The notes: generated by a model not told the origin, from the letters alone. Positions 33,841-42,900 are shown, numbered from the stretch's first letter. The stretch is DNA of 64,000 bases from DATEDA01 sp963827595 (GCA_963827595.1 CAWHBT010000015.1:124001-188000); one strand, 5' to 3'. Program-made: numbers and translations.

Positions 33841-34578
33841 ATGAACTTCTCGTTCGACTTTTCCGGCAAGACCGCCTTGGTGACCGGCGGCGTCTCGGGC
33901 ATCGGCGCAGCGGCGAGCCTCGCGTTCAAACGCGCTGGCGCGAAGGTGATCGCCTGCGGCCTCACCGAGGATGAGCTCGCGGCGGCCCGCGCCAACCCGG
34001 ATTTCGCCGGTATCGATATCCGCAAGCTGGATGTGACCGACGCCAAGGCGGTCGCCGAGCTGGTTGGCGGCCTCGCGTCGTTGGACTACGTGGTCAACAG
34101 CGCGGGCATGATCCGCCGCGAAGCAGAGCACTCGCCCGAGGTCTTCGAGCAGGTGATCGACGTGAACCTGAACGGCGGCATGCGCGTCACCGCCGCGGCC
34201 CGGCCGCTGCTCGCCAAGCGCCAGGGCGCGGTCGTGTTCATCGCTTCGGTGATGTCGTTCTTCGGCGGGCCGAAGCAGCCCGCCTACTCCGCGTCCAAGG
34301 GCGCGGTGCGCAACCTGACCATGTCGCTCGCCGCCGCGTACGCGGCCGACGGCGTCCGCGTGAACGCGGTCGCGCCGGGCTGGGTGATCACGAACCTGTC
34401 GAAGGGCGTCCGCGAGAACCCCGAGCGCAACGCCCAGATCGTCTCGCGCATCCCGATGGCGCGGTGGGCCGAGACGGCGGAGATCGCGGACCCGATCCTG
34501 TTCCTGTGCTCCGACGCGGCCCGGTACGTGACCGGGACCGTGATGCTCGTCGACGGCGGCTACACCAGCGTCGGGTGA
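33841..34578 (+). CDS. SDR-family oxidoreductase
   Basis: 245 aa from the ATG at 33841 (an ATG nine bases earlier would add MGA). Classical SDR: cofactor motif TGGVSGIG, NSAG in LDYVVNSAGMI, catalytic Ser in IASVMSFFG and YSASK with Tyr and Lys intact. The C-terminus VTGTVMLVDGGYTSVG is typical. Substrate unknown. A Bug receptor gene follows 31 bases later on the same strand. Confidence 0.9.
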   Translation: MNFSFDFSGKTALVTGGVSGIGAAASLAFKRAGAKVIACGLTEDELAAARANPDFAGIDIRKLDVTDAKAVAELVGGLASLDYVVNSAGMIRREAEHSPEVFEQVIDVNLNGGMRVTAAARPLLAKRQGAVVFIASVMSFFGGPKQPAYSASKGAVRNLTMSLAAAYAADGVRVNAVAPGWVITNLSKGVRENPERNAQIVSRIPMARWAETAEIADPILFLCSDAARYVTGTVMLVDGGYTSVG

Positions 34579-34609
34579 CGCGAGAACACTCACTCCAGGA
34601 GGAGACGTC

Positions 34610-35575
34610 ATGCTGAGAAGGGCCCTGCTCGTCGCCGTGCTCGCGCTCGCCGCGTCCGGCGCGCAAGCGCAAACCTATCCCGCCAAGCCGATCCGGATCA
34701 TCGTGCCGTTCCCGGCGGGCGCCACGACCGACATCATCGCGCGGCTGGTCGCGAGCCGCATGAGCGAGACGATCGGGCAGCCGGTCCTGGTCGAGAACCG
34801 TGCCGGCGCCGGCGGCCAGCTCGGGGCGGAGGTGGTGGCGAAGGCCGCGCCCGACGGTTACACCATCCTGATGCACAACATCACGTTCCCGCTGGCTTCG
34901 GTCGCGGCGCAGCTCGCCAACCGCCCGCTCTACAACATCGACACCGACTTCGCCGGCATCTCGATCGCCGTCTACGTGCCGCTGGTGATCACCGCGAATC
35001 CGAGCGTGCCGGCCAAGGACCTGCGGGAGCTGGCCGGGCTGCTCCAGCGCGACCGGTCGTTGCAGTACGCCTACGGCTCGACCGGGCCCGGGTCGTTCAT
35101 GCACGTGACCGGCGAGGCGTTCAGCCGCGAGGCGAAGGTCACGATGATCCACGTGCCCCTGAAGGGCGCGGCGCCGTTGAAGCAGGAGCTGCTCGCCGGG
35201 CGGCTCCAGGTCGGCGGCGATCAGCTCTCCTCGTCGCTCGGCGACATCCGCAGCGGCAAGCTGCGCGCGCTCGCCACCAACGGGTCGAAGCGCATCCCCG
35301 AGCTGCCGGACGTGCCGACGGTGCGGGAGCTGGGTTTCCCAATGATCGAGTTCGAGGGCTGGAACGGCTTGTTCGCACCGGCCAAGACGCCGCGGGAAAT
35401 CATCGACCGGCTGCAGCGCGAGACGGCGGCCGCGGTGCGCTATCCCGACGTCGCGAAGCGGTTCGGCGAGATCGCGGCCGAACCGGTCGGCTCGTCTGCC
35501 GCGGAACAGGAGGCGCTCCTGCGCAAGCAGGTCGAGCAGGTCCGCCCGATCATTAAGGAGATGAAGCTCGACTAG
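34610..35575 (+). CDS. Bug-family (TctC-like) substrate-binding protein
   Basis: 321 aa, CCAGGAGGAGACGTC before the ATG. Signal peptide MLRRALLVAVLALAASGAQA, then YPAKPIRIIVPFPAGATTD, APDGYTILMHNITFPLA, HVPLKGAAPLKQELLAGRLQ and FAPAKTPREIIDRLQ, ending MKLD. Periplasmic carboxylate receptor without cognate membrane genes nearby. The last 23 bases overlap the end of the convergent DMT gene. Confidence 0.92.
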   Translation: MLRRALLVAVLALAASGAQAQTYPAKPIRIIVPFPAGATTDIIARLVASRMSETIGQPVLVENRAGAGGQLGAEVVAKAAPDGYTILMHNITFPLASVAAQLANRPLYNIDTDFAGISIAVYVPLVITANPSVPAKDLRELAGLLQRDRSLQYAYGSTGPGSFMHVTGEAFSREAKVTMIHVPLKGAAPLKQELLAGRLQVGGDQLSSSLGDIRSGKLRALATNGSKRIPELPDVPTVRELGFPMIEFEGWNGLFAPAKTPREIIDRLQRETAAAVRYPDVAKRFGEIAAEPVGSSAAEQEALLRKQVEQVRPIIKEMKLD

Positions 35576-36443
35576 GGCTTTCCGTCGACGCGAGCCAGAT
35601 CCCGGCGCCGACCGCGGCGAGGCCCAGCACGAGGTTCAGCCCGATCGGCTCGCCGAGCAGCGGCACCGCGAGGAGCGCGGCGGTCACCGGGTTGACGGTG
35701 ATGGTGTTGGCGACCCGCGTGGGCGTGGTGCGCTCGAGCGCGAACACCCAGAGGTAGAAGCTCAGCGCCGCGGCGAAGACGCCCAGGCTCGCAACCGCGG
35801 TCCACTGCGGCGCGGTGAACTCGAGCGCCGCGCCGAAGCCGCCGCGGAGCCAGGCGATCGCCACGAGGCACGCGGCGCCGACGCCCATCCCGGCGGTGAC
35901 GAAGCCGAGCGCGCTCGAGCGCGCGATGAACGGCCGCGACCAGACGTTGTAGAGCGCCATGCACACCGCGCCGCCAGCCATGATCAGGTCGCCGCGCCAC
36001 GCTCCGGGCGGCGCTGCCGCGAGTCCGCTCGCCAGCGCGACCGCTACACCGCCCACCGCGATCGCCACGCCGGCGCTCTTGCGCGCGGTGAGTTTCTCGA
36101 TCCCGAGCAGGGCAGCGATCGCCATGGTCAGCACCGGCAGCGTCGAGAGGGCGAGCGCGCCGCGGGCGGCGGTGGTGTAGACGAACGCCGCGTTGTAGAA
36201 GACGAAGAAGACCGCGAAGAACAGCGTGCCGAGGCCGGCGACGCCGAGCCAGTCGCGCCCATGTGGCCAGCGCCGCCCGAGCGCCAGCGCGAGCGGCAGC
36301 AGGAGCAGGAAGCCGATGCCGAAACGGAACGCGGCGAGCGTCACGGGATCGGTGGCGCCGATCACGTAGCGGGTCGCCGCCGGGGCGGTCCCGCCGAACG
36401 CGCTCGAGAGCACCGCCGCCAGAATCGCGGCGCGCTCGCTCAC
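35553..36443 (-). CDS. EamA/DMT-superfamily transporter
   Basis: 296 aa from the GTG at 36443, which overlaps the thioesterase stop (GTGA). Ten predicted helices in two EamA repeats: ILAAVLSSAFGGTAPAATRY, TLPVLTMAIAALLGIEKLT, then GGAVCMALYNVWSRPFIAR and NPVTAALLAVPLLGEPIG. Such exporters move metabolites or amino acids; substrate unknown. Confidence 0.88.
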   Translation of the reverse strand: MSERAAILAAVLSSAFGGTAPAATRYVIGATDPVTLAAFRFGIGFLLLLPLALALGRRWPHGRDWLGVAGLGTLFFAVFFVFYNAAFVYTTAARGALALSTLPVLTMAIAALLGIEKLTARKSAGVAIAVGGVAVALASGLAAAPPGAWRGDLIMAGGAVCMALYNVWSRPFIARSSALGFVTAGMGVGAACLVAIAWLRGGFGAALEFTAPQWTAVASLGVFAAALSFYLWVFALERTTPTRVANTITVNPVTAALLAVPLLGEPIGLNLVLGLAAVGAGIWLASTESPSRASSP

Positions 36444-36841
36444 TTCGGCAGCAGGACCATCTGCGTCTGGATCGTCAGCGAGAGCAGCCGGCCCGACTCG
36501 TCGGTGACCCGCGTCTGCCAGACCATGGTCGTCTTGCCGCGGTGGAGCGGCGTCGACTCGGCGCGGACGATGCCGTCGCGTCCGGCGGCGAAGAAGTTGG
36601 TCTTCGATTCGAGGGTGGCGGTGCTCGCGCCGGTGGGCAGGTTGAGCACCGTGGCGACCGCCCCGACCGTATCGGCGAACGCCATGAGCGCGCCGCCGTG
36701 CAACGGCCCGGTCGTGGTGCGCAGGTCGTCGCGGATCGCGAGCTCGGCGACCACGCGCTCCGGGCTCGTCTCGACGAAGCGAATCCCGAGGAGCGCGGCG
36801 AGCGTTCCGCTCAGTGCCTGATTGATCGCGGCGGGGTCCAT
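36440..36841 (-). CDS. PaaI-type hotdog-fold thioesterase
   Basis: 133 aa. HGGALMAFADTVGAVATVLN is the hotdog helix with the catalytic-region acidic residue, preceded by TTGPLHGGAL; a second strand set has ESKTNFFAAG and TQMVLLPK at the end. Likely hydrolyses acyl- or aryl-CoA. Coupled to the DMT gene. It diverges from the XRE regulator across 86 bases. Confidence 0.85.
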   Translation of the reverse strand: MDPAAINQALSGTLAALLGIRFVETSPERVVAELAIRDDLRTTTGPLHGGALMAFADTVGAVATVLNLPTGASTATLESKTNFFAAGRDGIVRAESTPLHRGKTTMVWQTRVTDESGRLLSLTIQTQMVLLPK

Positions 36842-36877
36842 GGCGTCGCATTCTGCGCGACCCAGGGAAGCAGTTCA

Positions 36878-36894
36878 ATTACCTCCGAAGTAAT
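36878..36894. promoter_or_regulatory. Inverted repeat ATTAC-N7-GTAAT upstream of the XRE regulator
   Basis: Perfect 5-base arms around CTCCGAA, at the -35 distance of the predicted promoter for the regulator at 36928. A likely binding site for that regulator (autoregulation) and possibly for control of the divergent thioesterase. Confidence 0.42.
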
Positions 36895-36915
36895 AGCGAA
36901 CCGACCCCGCCTGCC

Positions 36916-36921
36916 TATACT
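36916..36921 (+). promoter_or_regulatory. Predicted -10 box, possible leaderless start
   Basis: TATACT matches the -10 consensus at 5 of 6 positions and ends seven bases before the GTG at 36928. Transcription would begin at or next to that start codon, so the message may be leaderless. There is no ribosome binding site before the GTG, in agreement. Confidence 0.42.
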
Positions 36922-36927
36922 GGCGCC

Positions 36928-37764
36928 GTGAAGGCACGCGCACGAACGACGCGGCAACGCCGGACGAACTCCGTGGGGCGGCTCCTCAAGCAGTGGCGGG
37001 AGCGCCGCCGGATGAGCCAGCTCGGCCTCGCCGTCGAGGCCGAGATCTCGGCGCGCCATCTCAGCTTCGTCGAGACCGGGCGGACGCGGCCGAGCCACGA
37101 CATGGTGCTGCACCTGTCGCAGGTGCTCGACGTGCCGCCGCGCGCCCGGAACGAGCTGCTGACCGCCGCCGGGTACGCGCCGCTCTACCGCGAGACACCG
37201 CTCAACGCCCCGGAGATGGCGCAGGCAAAGCAGGCGCTCGGGTTCATGCTCCGCCAGCAGGAGCCCTATCCCGCCATGGTCCTCGACCGGCAATGGAACA
37301 TCGTCGCGACGAACGACGCGATGGGTCGCGTCGTCGGCCTGCTCCTCGCCGGCGACGCCGCTGCGGCGGGCGCGCCCAACGCGATGCGGCTCTGCTTCCA
37401 CCCGCAGGGGCTGCGGCCCGCGATCGTGAACTGGGACGCCACGGCCGCGGCGCTCATCCAGTGGCTCCATCGCGACCTGATCCGCACGGGCGACCCGGAG
37501 ATCCGCCGGCTGCTCGACGATCTGCTCGCCTACCCCGGCGTCCCGCGCGACTGGCACGCGCTCGACCTCGATGCCTCCACGGCGCCTTTCCTCGCGATCG
37601 AGATGCGCAAGGGCGAGGTGCGGTTCAGCTTCTTCACCCTGCTCGCGAGCCTCGGCACGCCCTACGACATCACGCTCCACGAGCTCCGGATCGAGTGCTT
37701 TTTCCCGGCCGATGCGGCGACGGAGGTGGCGCTCCGCCGATTGGCGGCGCCTCAACCGGCTTGA
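36928..37764 (+). CDS. XRE-family regulator with MmyB-like ligand-binding domain
   Basis: 278 aa from a GTG. Helix-turn-helix at about 15-75 (LLKQWRERRRMSQLGLAVEA, HLSFVETGRTRPSHDMVLHL), then an MmyB-type PAS-like domain (YPAMVLDRQWNIVATNDAMG, TPYDITLHELRIECFFPAD). Streptomyces relatives bind methylenomycin signals; proteobacterial ones are mostly uncharacterised and often sit by an SDR or oxidoreductase gene. The 3' end overlaps that of the convergent LysR gene by 95 bases. Confidence 0.9.
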   Translation: MKARARTTRQRRTNSVGRLLKQWRERRRMSQLGLAVEAEISARHLSFVETGRTRPSHDMVLHLSQVLDVPPRARNELLTAAGYAPLYRETPLNAPEMAQAKQALGFMLRQQEPYPAMVLDRQWNIVATNDAMGRVVGLLLAGDAAAAGAPNAMRLCFHPQGLRPAIVNWDATAAALIQWLHRDLIRTGDPEIRRLLDDLLAYPGVPRDWHALDLDASTAPFLAIEMRKGEVRFSFFTLLASLGTPYDITLHELRIECFFPADAATEVALRRLAAPQPA

Positions 37765-38665
37765 CCCGCGCGCACTCGCGCGCGACCGCCTCGCGGATGA
37801 TCTCGGCGAGCCGGCGCTCGTCGCGCGAGGCGTAGTCGGGGTCCGCGAAGACGAGATAGAGCTCGCCCCAGCGCTCGCGGCCCTCCCGCAGCGGCAGCGG
37901 CTTCAGCACGCCCGATTCCAGCTCGCTCCGGATGCTGTCCTCCGGATACCACGCGAACCCGAGGCCCATGGACGCGGCGCGAATGGAGGTCGCCTTGTGG
38001 CTCACCGTCCAGCGCTGCTCGGCGCCGGTCCAGGCGCCCGGCCGCGTGCGGTGGATCCCGCTGTCGCGGATCACGAGGTGCCGGTGGCGCCGGAGGTCCC
38101 GATACGTGAGCTCCCGGCCGAGGCGGTGCAGCGGGTGGTCCGGGTGCGCAGCGGCGATGACGCGCACCGGCATCAGGGGATCGCCGAGAAACCCCTCCGG
38201 GAGCTGCGAGGTGATCGCGATGTCGACCTGTCCGCCCGCGAGCGCCTCGTCGGTGCCGCCGAGCACCGTCTCGTAGAGCTCGATGCGGGTCTCCGGGCGC
38301 TCCGTCGCGAAGGCCTCGAAGCACTGCAGCAGGAGCCAGGTCGGGAAGAGGACCTCGACCGCGAGACGGAGCTCGGGCTTCCAGTCCTCCGCCATCGCTG
38401 CGGCGCCGCGCTCAAGCGTCGCGGCCTCCTCCACGAGCGTTTGCGCGCGCCGGTGGAGCACCTGCCCGGCCTCGGTCAGCACCGCCTTGCGCCCCTTGAT
38501 CTCGAAGACCTTCACCTCGAGCAGCGCCTCGATCTTCTTCACGGCATAGCTCACCGTCGACTGGCTCTTGTGCAGGGCCGCGGCGGCCTGGGCATAGCCG
38601 CCGGCGTCCACGACCGCCAGGAAGGCACGCCATTGATCCAATGTAATCCGCTGGTTAGTTGGCAT
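37670..38665 (-). CDS. LysR-family transcriptional regulator
   Basis: 331 aa. N-terminal winged helix: WRAFLAVVDAGGYAQAAAAL, KSQSTVSYAVKKIEALLEVK, GRKAVLTEAGQVLHRRAQTL. The LysR effector domain follows (ELRLAVEVLFPTWLLLQCF). The C-terminal tail after about residue 300 is proline- and arginine-rich and lies over the end of the XRE gene, so the true functional end may be earlier. It diverges from azoR over a 102-base gap full of palindromes. Confidence 0.9.
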   Translation of the reverse strand: MPTNQRITLDQWRAFLAVVDAGGYAQAAAALHKSQSTVSYAVKKIEALLEVKVFEIKGRKAVLTEAGQVLHRRAQTLVEEAATLERGAAAMAEDWKPELRLAVEVLFPTWLLLQCFEAFATERPETRIELYETVLGGTDEALAGGQVDIAITSQLPEGFLGDPLMPVRVIAAAHPDHPLHRLGRELTYRDLRRHRHLVIRDSGIHRTRPGAWTGAEQRWTVSHKATSIRAASMGLGFAWYPEDSIRSELESGVLKPLPLREGRERWGELYLVFADPDYASRDERRLAEIIREAVARECARVKPVEAPPIGGAPPPSPHRPGKSTRSGARGA

Positions 38666-38667
38666 CT

Positions 38668-38716
38668 ATCGATTTGATCGATTCATATAGCGCAAATCTT
38701 GCGCTTTTCTATCGAT
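38668..38716. promoter_or_regulatory. LysR/azoR operator region: three ATCGAT sites and a 7-bp palindrome
   Basis: ATCGAT occurs at 38668-38673, 38677-38682 and 38711-38716. A perfect inverted repeat AGCGCAA-ATC-TTGCGCT lies at 38689-38705, between the second and third copies. The whole array fits in 49 bases of the divergent gap, as expected for a LysR recognition and activation site; which element is bound is unknown. Confidence 0.55.
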
Positions 38717-38767
38717 CCAGTAAACCCAATCATAGCGGCGTCCGAACGCGAACCAAGGAGCCGCCCC

Positions 38768-39388
38768 ATGACCACCCTGCTGCAACTGAATTCCAGCCTC
38801 TTCTCCGCCGGCGGGCAGTCCAGCCGACTCGCCGACGAGTTCGTCGGCCGCTGGCGGGCGAACCACCCGCGTGGCGAAGTCATCGTGCGTGACCTCGCGC
38901 GTGAGCCCGTTCCTCACCTGAGCGCCGAACGGTTCGGGGCTTTCCTGGCCAAACCCGGCGAGCGCACGCCCGAGCAGCAGGCCGTCGTGGCCGACTCCGA
39001 TCGCCTGATCGACGAGCTGAAACGCGCCGACGTCATCGTGCTCGGCCTGCCGATGTATAACTTCGGTGTCCCGTCGACGCTCAAGGCCTACTTCGACCAC
39101 GTCGCCCGCGCCGGCGCCACCTTCCGCTACACCGAGAAGGGTCCGGTCGGTCTGCTGACCGGGAAGCAGGCGTACGTCTTCGCGACGCGCGGGGGGTTCT
39201 ACGACGGCACCGATGCCGACACCCAGACCGCGTTCGTCCGCCAGTTCCTCGGCTTCCTCGGGATCACGGACGTGACGTTCGTCTACGCCGAAGGGCTCGC
39301 GGTCAGCGAGGCGGCGAAGCAGGCCGGTCTCGCGCGGGCGCAGAATGCGATTCGCAACCTCGGCGCGCCCGAGGCGCTCGCGGCTTGA
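38768..39388 (+). CDS. azoR: FMN-dependent NADH-azoreductase, AzoR family
   Basis: 206 aa from the ATG at 38768. Flavodoxin-like: LQLNSSLFSAGGQSSRLADE at the N-terminus, LGLPMYNFGVPSTLKAYFDH and ATRGGFYDG (FMN and NADH site). AzoR-type enzymes reduce quinones and azo compounds in two-electron steps. It probably responds to the divergent LysR regulator. The pirin gene follows by 47 bases. Confidence 0.93.
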   Translation: MTTLLQLNSSLFSAGGQSSRLADEFVGRWRANHPRGEVIVRDLAREPVPHLSAERFGAFLAKPGERTPEQQAVVADSDRLIDELKRADVIVLGLPMYNFGVPSTLKAYFDHVARAGATFRYTEKGPVGLLTGKQAYVFATRGGFYDGTDADTQTAFVRQFLGFLGITDVTFVYAEGLAVSEAAKQAGLARAQNAIRNLGAPEALAA

Positions 39389-39435
39389 CGCCTCGGCCCG
39401 GCCGCCCCATATACGGAGTTCACCAGGAGCCCCTC

Positions 39436-40302
39436 ATGACCACCCGCACGCTGCGCGAGATCGTCGAATCCATTCCCGCGTCGGACGGTGCCGGCGTCAA
39501 GCTGCTGCGCAGCGTCGGACGCCAGGACCGGCTGCGCCTCGACCCGTTCCTGATGCTCGACCACTTCTCGACCGAGAACCCGGACGACTACGTCGCCGGG
39601 TTCCCGGCGCATCCGCACCGCGGCTTCGAGACCGTGACCTACATCCTCGACGGCCACATGCTGCACGAGGACCATCTCGGCAACCGCGGGGACCTCAAGA
39701 GCGGCGGCGTGCAGTGGATGACTGCCGGCCGCGGCATCATCCATTCCGAGATGCCGCAGCAGGACCGGGGGCGCATGCGCGGCTTCCAGCTGTGGATCAA
39801 CCTGCCCGCGCGCGAGAAGATGAAGGCCGCGGGCTACCGCGACATCCAGCCGGACGAGATTCCGAGCGTCGCGCTGCCGGGCGGCGGCCGCGTCAAGGTG
39901 GTCGCGGGCACGCTGCAGGCGGACGGACAGTCCACGCCCGGTCCGATCCAGGGCGGCAGCACCGACCCGCTGTACTTCGACGTCGAGCTTCCAGCGGGCG
40001 CGGCGTTCGCGCATCCGCTGAAGGCCGACTACAACGCCTTCGTGTATCCGTTCGAAGGCAGCGTCAGCGTCGGTCCCGCGGGTGCCGCGCGCGTCCTGAA
40101 GACGCACAGCGCGGGATTCCTTACCGCAGGCGATCAGGTCGAGGCCACCGCCGGCCCCGAGGGGGCGCGGTTCCTGCTCCTAGCCGGCCGTCCGATCGGC
40201 GAGCCGATCGTGCAGTACGGCCCGTTCGTGATGAACACGCGCGCCGAGATCGAGCAGGCGATCCAGGATTACCAGACCGGGGCGCTGACGCGGGCCGCCT
40301 GA
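39436..40302 (+). CDS. Pirin family protein
   Basis: 288 aa from the ATG at 39436 (CCAGGAG before it). Two cupin domains. The iron ligands known in pirins are present: His59 and His61 in AHPHRG, His103 and Glu105 in IIHSEMP. Some bacterial pirins have quercetinase activity; others are redox sensors. Same strand as azoR, so perhaps a joint electrophile or flavonoid response (inference). Confidence 0.92.
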   Translation: MTTRTLREIVESIPASDGAGVKLLRSVGRQDRLRLDPFLMLDHFSTENPDDYVAGFPAHPHRGFETVTYILDGHMLHEDHLGNRGDLKSGGVQWMTAGRGIIHSEMPQQDRGRMRGFQLWINLPAREKMKAAGYRDIQPDEIPSVALPGGGRVKVVAGTLQADGQSTPGPIQGGSTDPLYFDVELPAGAAFAHPLKADYNAFVYPFEGSVSVGPAGAARVLKTHSAGFLTAGDQVEATAGPEGARFLLLAGRPIGEPIVQYGPFVMNTRAEIEQAIQDYQTGALTRAA

Positions 40303-40310
40303 TCCTCGGG

Positions 40311-41150
40311 TCAGCCAAGGGCCTCGAGGTCCGCGGCCGCGAGCTTCAACGCGGCCGCGGCGACGTTCTCCTCGAGGTGCACGATCGACCCGGTGCCGGG
40401 GATGGGCAGCATCACCGGGGAGCGCGCGAGCAGCCAAGCGATCGCCACCTGCGCCGGCGTCGCGCCAACGCGCGCCGCGATGCGCCTCACGTTCGCCGAG
40501 CGCAGCGCGCGGCCGGCGCCGAGCGGATACCACGGAATGAAGACAATCCCCGCCTGCTCGCAGGCCGCGAGCACGTCGTCCGACCCGCGGTTCTCGACGC
40601 TGTAGTCGTTCTGCACCGAGACGATCGGCGCGATGCGCCGCGCCGCGGCGAGTTGACGCACGCTCACGTTCGACAGCCCGAGGTGACGGATCTTGCCGGT
40701 TCGTTGCAGCTCGGCGAGCGCGCCGACCGACTCGGCGAACGGCACCCGTGGGTCCGGCGCGTGGAACTGGTACAGGTCGATGCGCTCGAGGCGCAGGCGC
40801 TTCAGGCTGCCCTCGAGCGCGCGTCGAAGATGCTCGGGCCGCCCGTCCGGATCCCACGCGTGACGGTTCGGCCGCACGAGGCCGCCCTTGGTCCCGACCA
40901 CGAACCCAGGCGGATAGGGATGGAGGGCCTCGGCGATCAACGTCTCGTCGACCTCCGGGCCATAGCTGTCGGCGGTGTCGAAGAAGTTCACGCCGAGCTC
41001 GATCGCGCGGCGGAGTACGCGGTGCGCGGCGGCGCGGTCCTTGGGCGGACCCCAGATGTCGGGTCCGCAGACGCGCATCGCGCCGAACGCCATGCGATTC
41101 ACGGTCAGATCGCCGAGCCGGACGGTGCCGGCGGCAGATGCCGGGGTCAT
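40311..41150 (-). CDS. Aldo/keto reductase
   Basis: 279 aa from the ATG at 41150. Catalytic tetrad: Asp58 in FFDTADSYG, Tyr63, Lys88 in GTKGG and His130 in QFHAPD. The C-terminal PIPGTGSIVHLEEN is the NADPH phosphate-binding end. Last gene of the minus-strand operon, 32 bases after the FAH gene. Substrate unknown. Confidence 0.9.
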   Translation of the reverse strand: MTPASAAGTVRLGDLTVNRMAFGAMRVCGPDIWGPPKDRAAAHRVLRRAIELGVNFFDTADSYGPEVDETLIAEALHPYPPGFVVGTKGGLVRPNRHAWDPDGRPEHLRRALEGSLKRLRLERIDLYQFHAPDPRVPFAESVGALAELQRTGKIRHLGLSNVSVRQLAAARRIAPIVSVQNDYSVENRGSDDVLAACEQAGIVFIPWYPLGAGRALRSANVRRIAARVGATPAQVAIAWLLARSPVMLPIPGTGSIVHLEENVAAAALKLAAADLEALG

Positions 41151-41182
41151 GAGGCAGCCTTTCCCTCGCCGATGTTGCCGGC

Positions 41183-41938
41183 TCAACGCCCCCGCACGAC
41201 GCGGTTGGCGAGCACGCCGATCGCGTCGTTGAGGACTTCCACCCGATCGCCCGGCTGCAACGCCGGAACCGTCGGTCCATCGCAGCCGAACCAGATCACG
41301 TCGTCCGGGTGCAGGGTGAGATAGCGCGACATGCGCGAAACGTACTGGGCCACGCTGAAGATCATGCCGCGCGTGCTGTAGCGCGATACCGTCTTGCCGT
41401 TGATGCGCACCTCGATGTCCTGCGCCATCGGGTCGATGCCCGACACCACGAACGGCCCCATCGGCTTGAAGGTGTCGGCGTTCTTTGCGCGCCACAGCGT
41501 GCGGTCGCTGCGCTGCCAGCTGCGCTCGCTCACGTCGTTGCCCAGCGTGTAGCCGGCGATGCATTGCAGGGCTTCTTTTTCCGACACGTCTTTCGCCCGG
41601 GTGCCGATGATGGCAACCAGTTCGCCCTCGTATTCGACCGGTCCGGAGGAATCCGCGGGGATGACGATGTCGGCGCCGCTGCCGACCAGCGCATTGCTGG
41701 AGCGGTAGCCGATGTCGGCCTGCGTGGGCGCCGCGTAGCTCGTCCCGTGGTGCCGGTTCGCCCACTCGATGTGGTCACGGAAATTCAGCCCGGCCGCGTA
41801 GAAATTGCCTGGCACCACCGGCGGCAGCCACTTGGCGCCCGCGAGCGGGCGGCGTGAGCCGTCCCCCGCGACCAGGGCATCGTCCTCGAGAGTGACGCGA
41901 ACCGGCCGGCCATCCACCTCGATGCGGGCCCACTTCAC
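41183..41938 (-). CDS. Fumarylacetoacetate hydrolase family protein
   Basis: 251 aa, GTG start overlapping the Bug stop (GTGA). FAH fold: NFYAAGLNFRDHIEWANR, the metal-binding EYEGELVAIIG, GNDVSERSWQR and the end PGDRVEVLNDAIGVL. Members act as hydrolases, hydratase-isomerases or decarboxylases on 2-oxo acids of catabolic pathways. In an operon with a TauD dioxygenase and two Bug receptors. Confidence 0.9.
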   Translation of the reverse strand: MKWARIEVDGRPVRVTLEDDALVAGDGSRRPLAGAKWLPPVVPGNFYAAGLNFRDHIEWANRHHGTSYAAPTQADIGYRSSNALVGSGADIVIPADSSGPVEYEGELVAIIGTRAKDVSEKEALQCIAGYTLGNDVSERSWQRSDRTLWRAKNADTFKPMGPFVVSGIDPMAQDIEVRINGKTVSRYSTRGMIFSVAQYVSRMSRYLTLHPDDVIWFGCDGPTVPALQPGDRVEVLNDAIGVLANRVVRGR

Positions 41939-42900
41939 TCGGCCTTCACCCCCGCGGCCTTGATGACGCGCGCCCAGCGCTCGGCGTCCTTCTTCAGCCA
42001 GGCGCTGAACTCCTCCGGTGAGCTGCTTTGCGTGATCGCGCCCAGGGTGCTCAGCCGCTTCTGGGTTGCCGGCTTGGCGAGCGACGCGCGCACCGCCCCG
42101 TTCAGGCGCGCCACCACCGGCGCCGGAATGCCCGCGGGTCCCACGATGCCGAGACCCTGCGTGTACTCCTCGAACCCGGGAAAGCCCGCCTCGGCGGTAG
42201 TCGGCACGCCCGGGTAGTCCGGGTGGGGCTTGTCGGTGGTCACGGCGAGCGCCTTCAGGCGCTTGCTCGCCACGTGGTCGGTGATGCCGATCATCGGATA
42301 GAACATGAAGCTCACCCGGCCGGCCATCACTTCCGTCAGCGCCGGCGCGTTGCCGCGGAACGGGACATGCGTCATTTCGGTGCCCGAACGCGTGGCGAGC
42401 AGGGCACCGGCGAGATGCGCGGAGCCGCCGTTGCCCGCGGACGCGTAGGAGATCCCGCCCGGCTTCGCCTTCGCCGCCTTCACCACGTCCTGCATCGCGC
42501 CGAACGGCGCTTCGCCGCCGGTGACCATCACCATCGGCAGGAAGCAGACCAGGCTGACGGTGGTGAAGTCCTGCAACGGATCGTAGGGCTTCGTGTCCGC
42601 CATCAGGATGGCGTTGACGTTGTGCGACAGCGTGGTGACGAGCAGCGTATAGCCGTCGGGCACCGCCTTCTTCACTTCCAGCGTGCCGATGAGACCGTTG
42701 GCCCCCGTCTTGTTCTCCACCAGCACGGTCTGCCCGAGGGATTCCGTCATGTCCTGCGCGATCACGCGGGCGATCACGTCGGTCGGTCCGCCCGCGGAAT
42801 AGCCGACGACCAGCTTCACCGGCTTCGTCGGGAAGCCCTGAGCATGCGCAGCCGTGCCGAGCAGCATCGCAACGCAGGCGACAAAGAGTCTTCTTGTCAT
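41935..42900 (-). CDS. Bug-family (TctC-like) substrate-binding protein
   Basis: 321 aa from the ATG at 42900, overlapping the tauD-like stop (ATGA). Signal peptide MTRRLFVACVAMLLGTAAHA, then FPTKPVKLVVGYSAGGPTD, VPDGYTLLVTTLSHNVN, HVPFRGNAPALTEVMAGR and an end VIKAAGVKAE. Second of two Bug receptors in this operon; the two differ in sequence throughout, so they probably bind different ligands. Confidence 0.92.
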   Translation of the reverse strand: MTRRLFVACVAMLLGTAAHAQGFPTKPVKLVVGYSAGGPTDVIARVIAQDMTESLGQTVLVENKTGANGLIGTLEVKKAVPDGYTLLVTTLSHNVNAILMADTKPYDPLQDFTTVSLVCFLPMVMVTGGEAPFGAMQDVVKAAKAKPGGISYASAGNGGSAHLAGALLATRSGTEMTHVPFRGNAPALTEVMAGRVSFMFYPMIGITDHVASKRLKALAVTTDKPHPDYPGVPTTAEAGFPGFEEYTQGLGIVGPAGIPAPVVARLNGAVRASLAKPATQKRLSTLGAITQSSSPEEFSAWLKKDAERWARVIKAAGVKAE

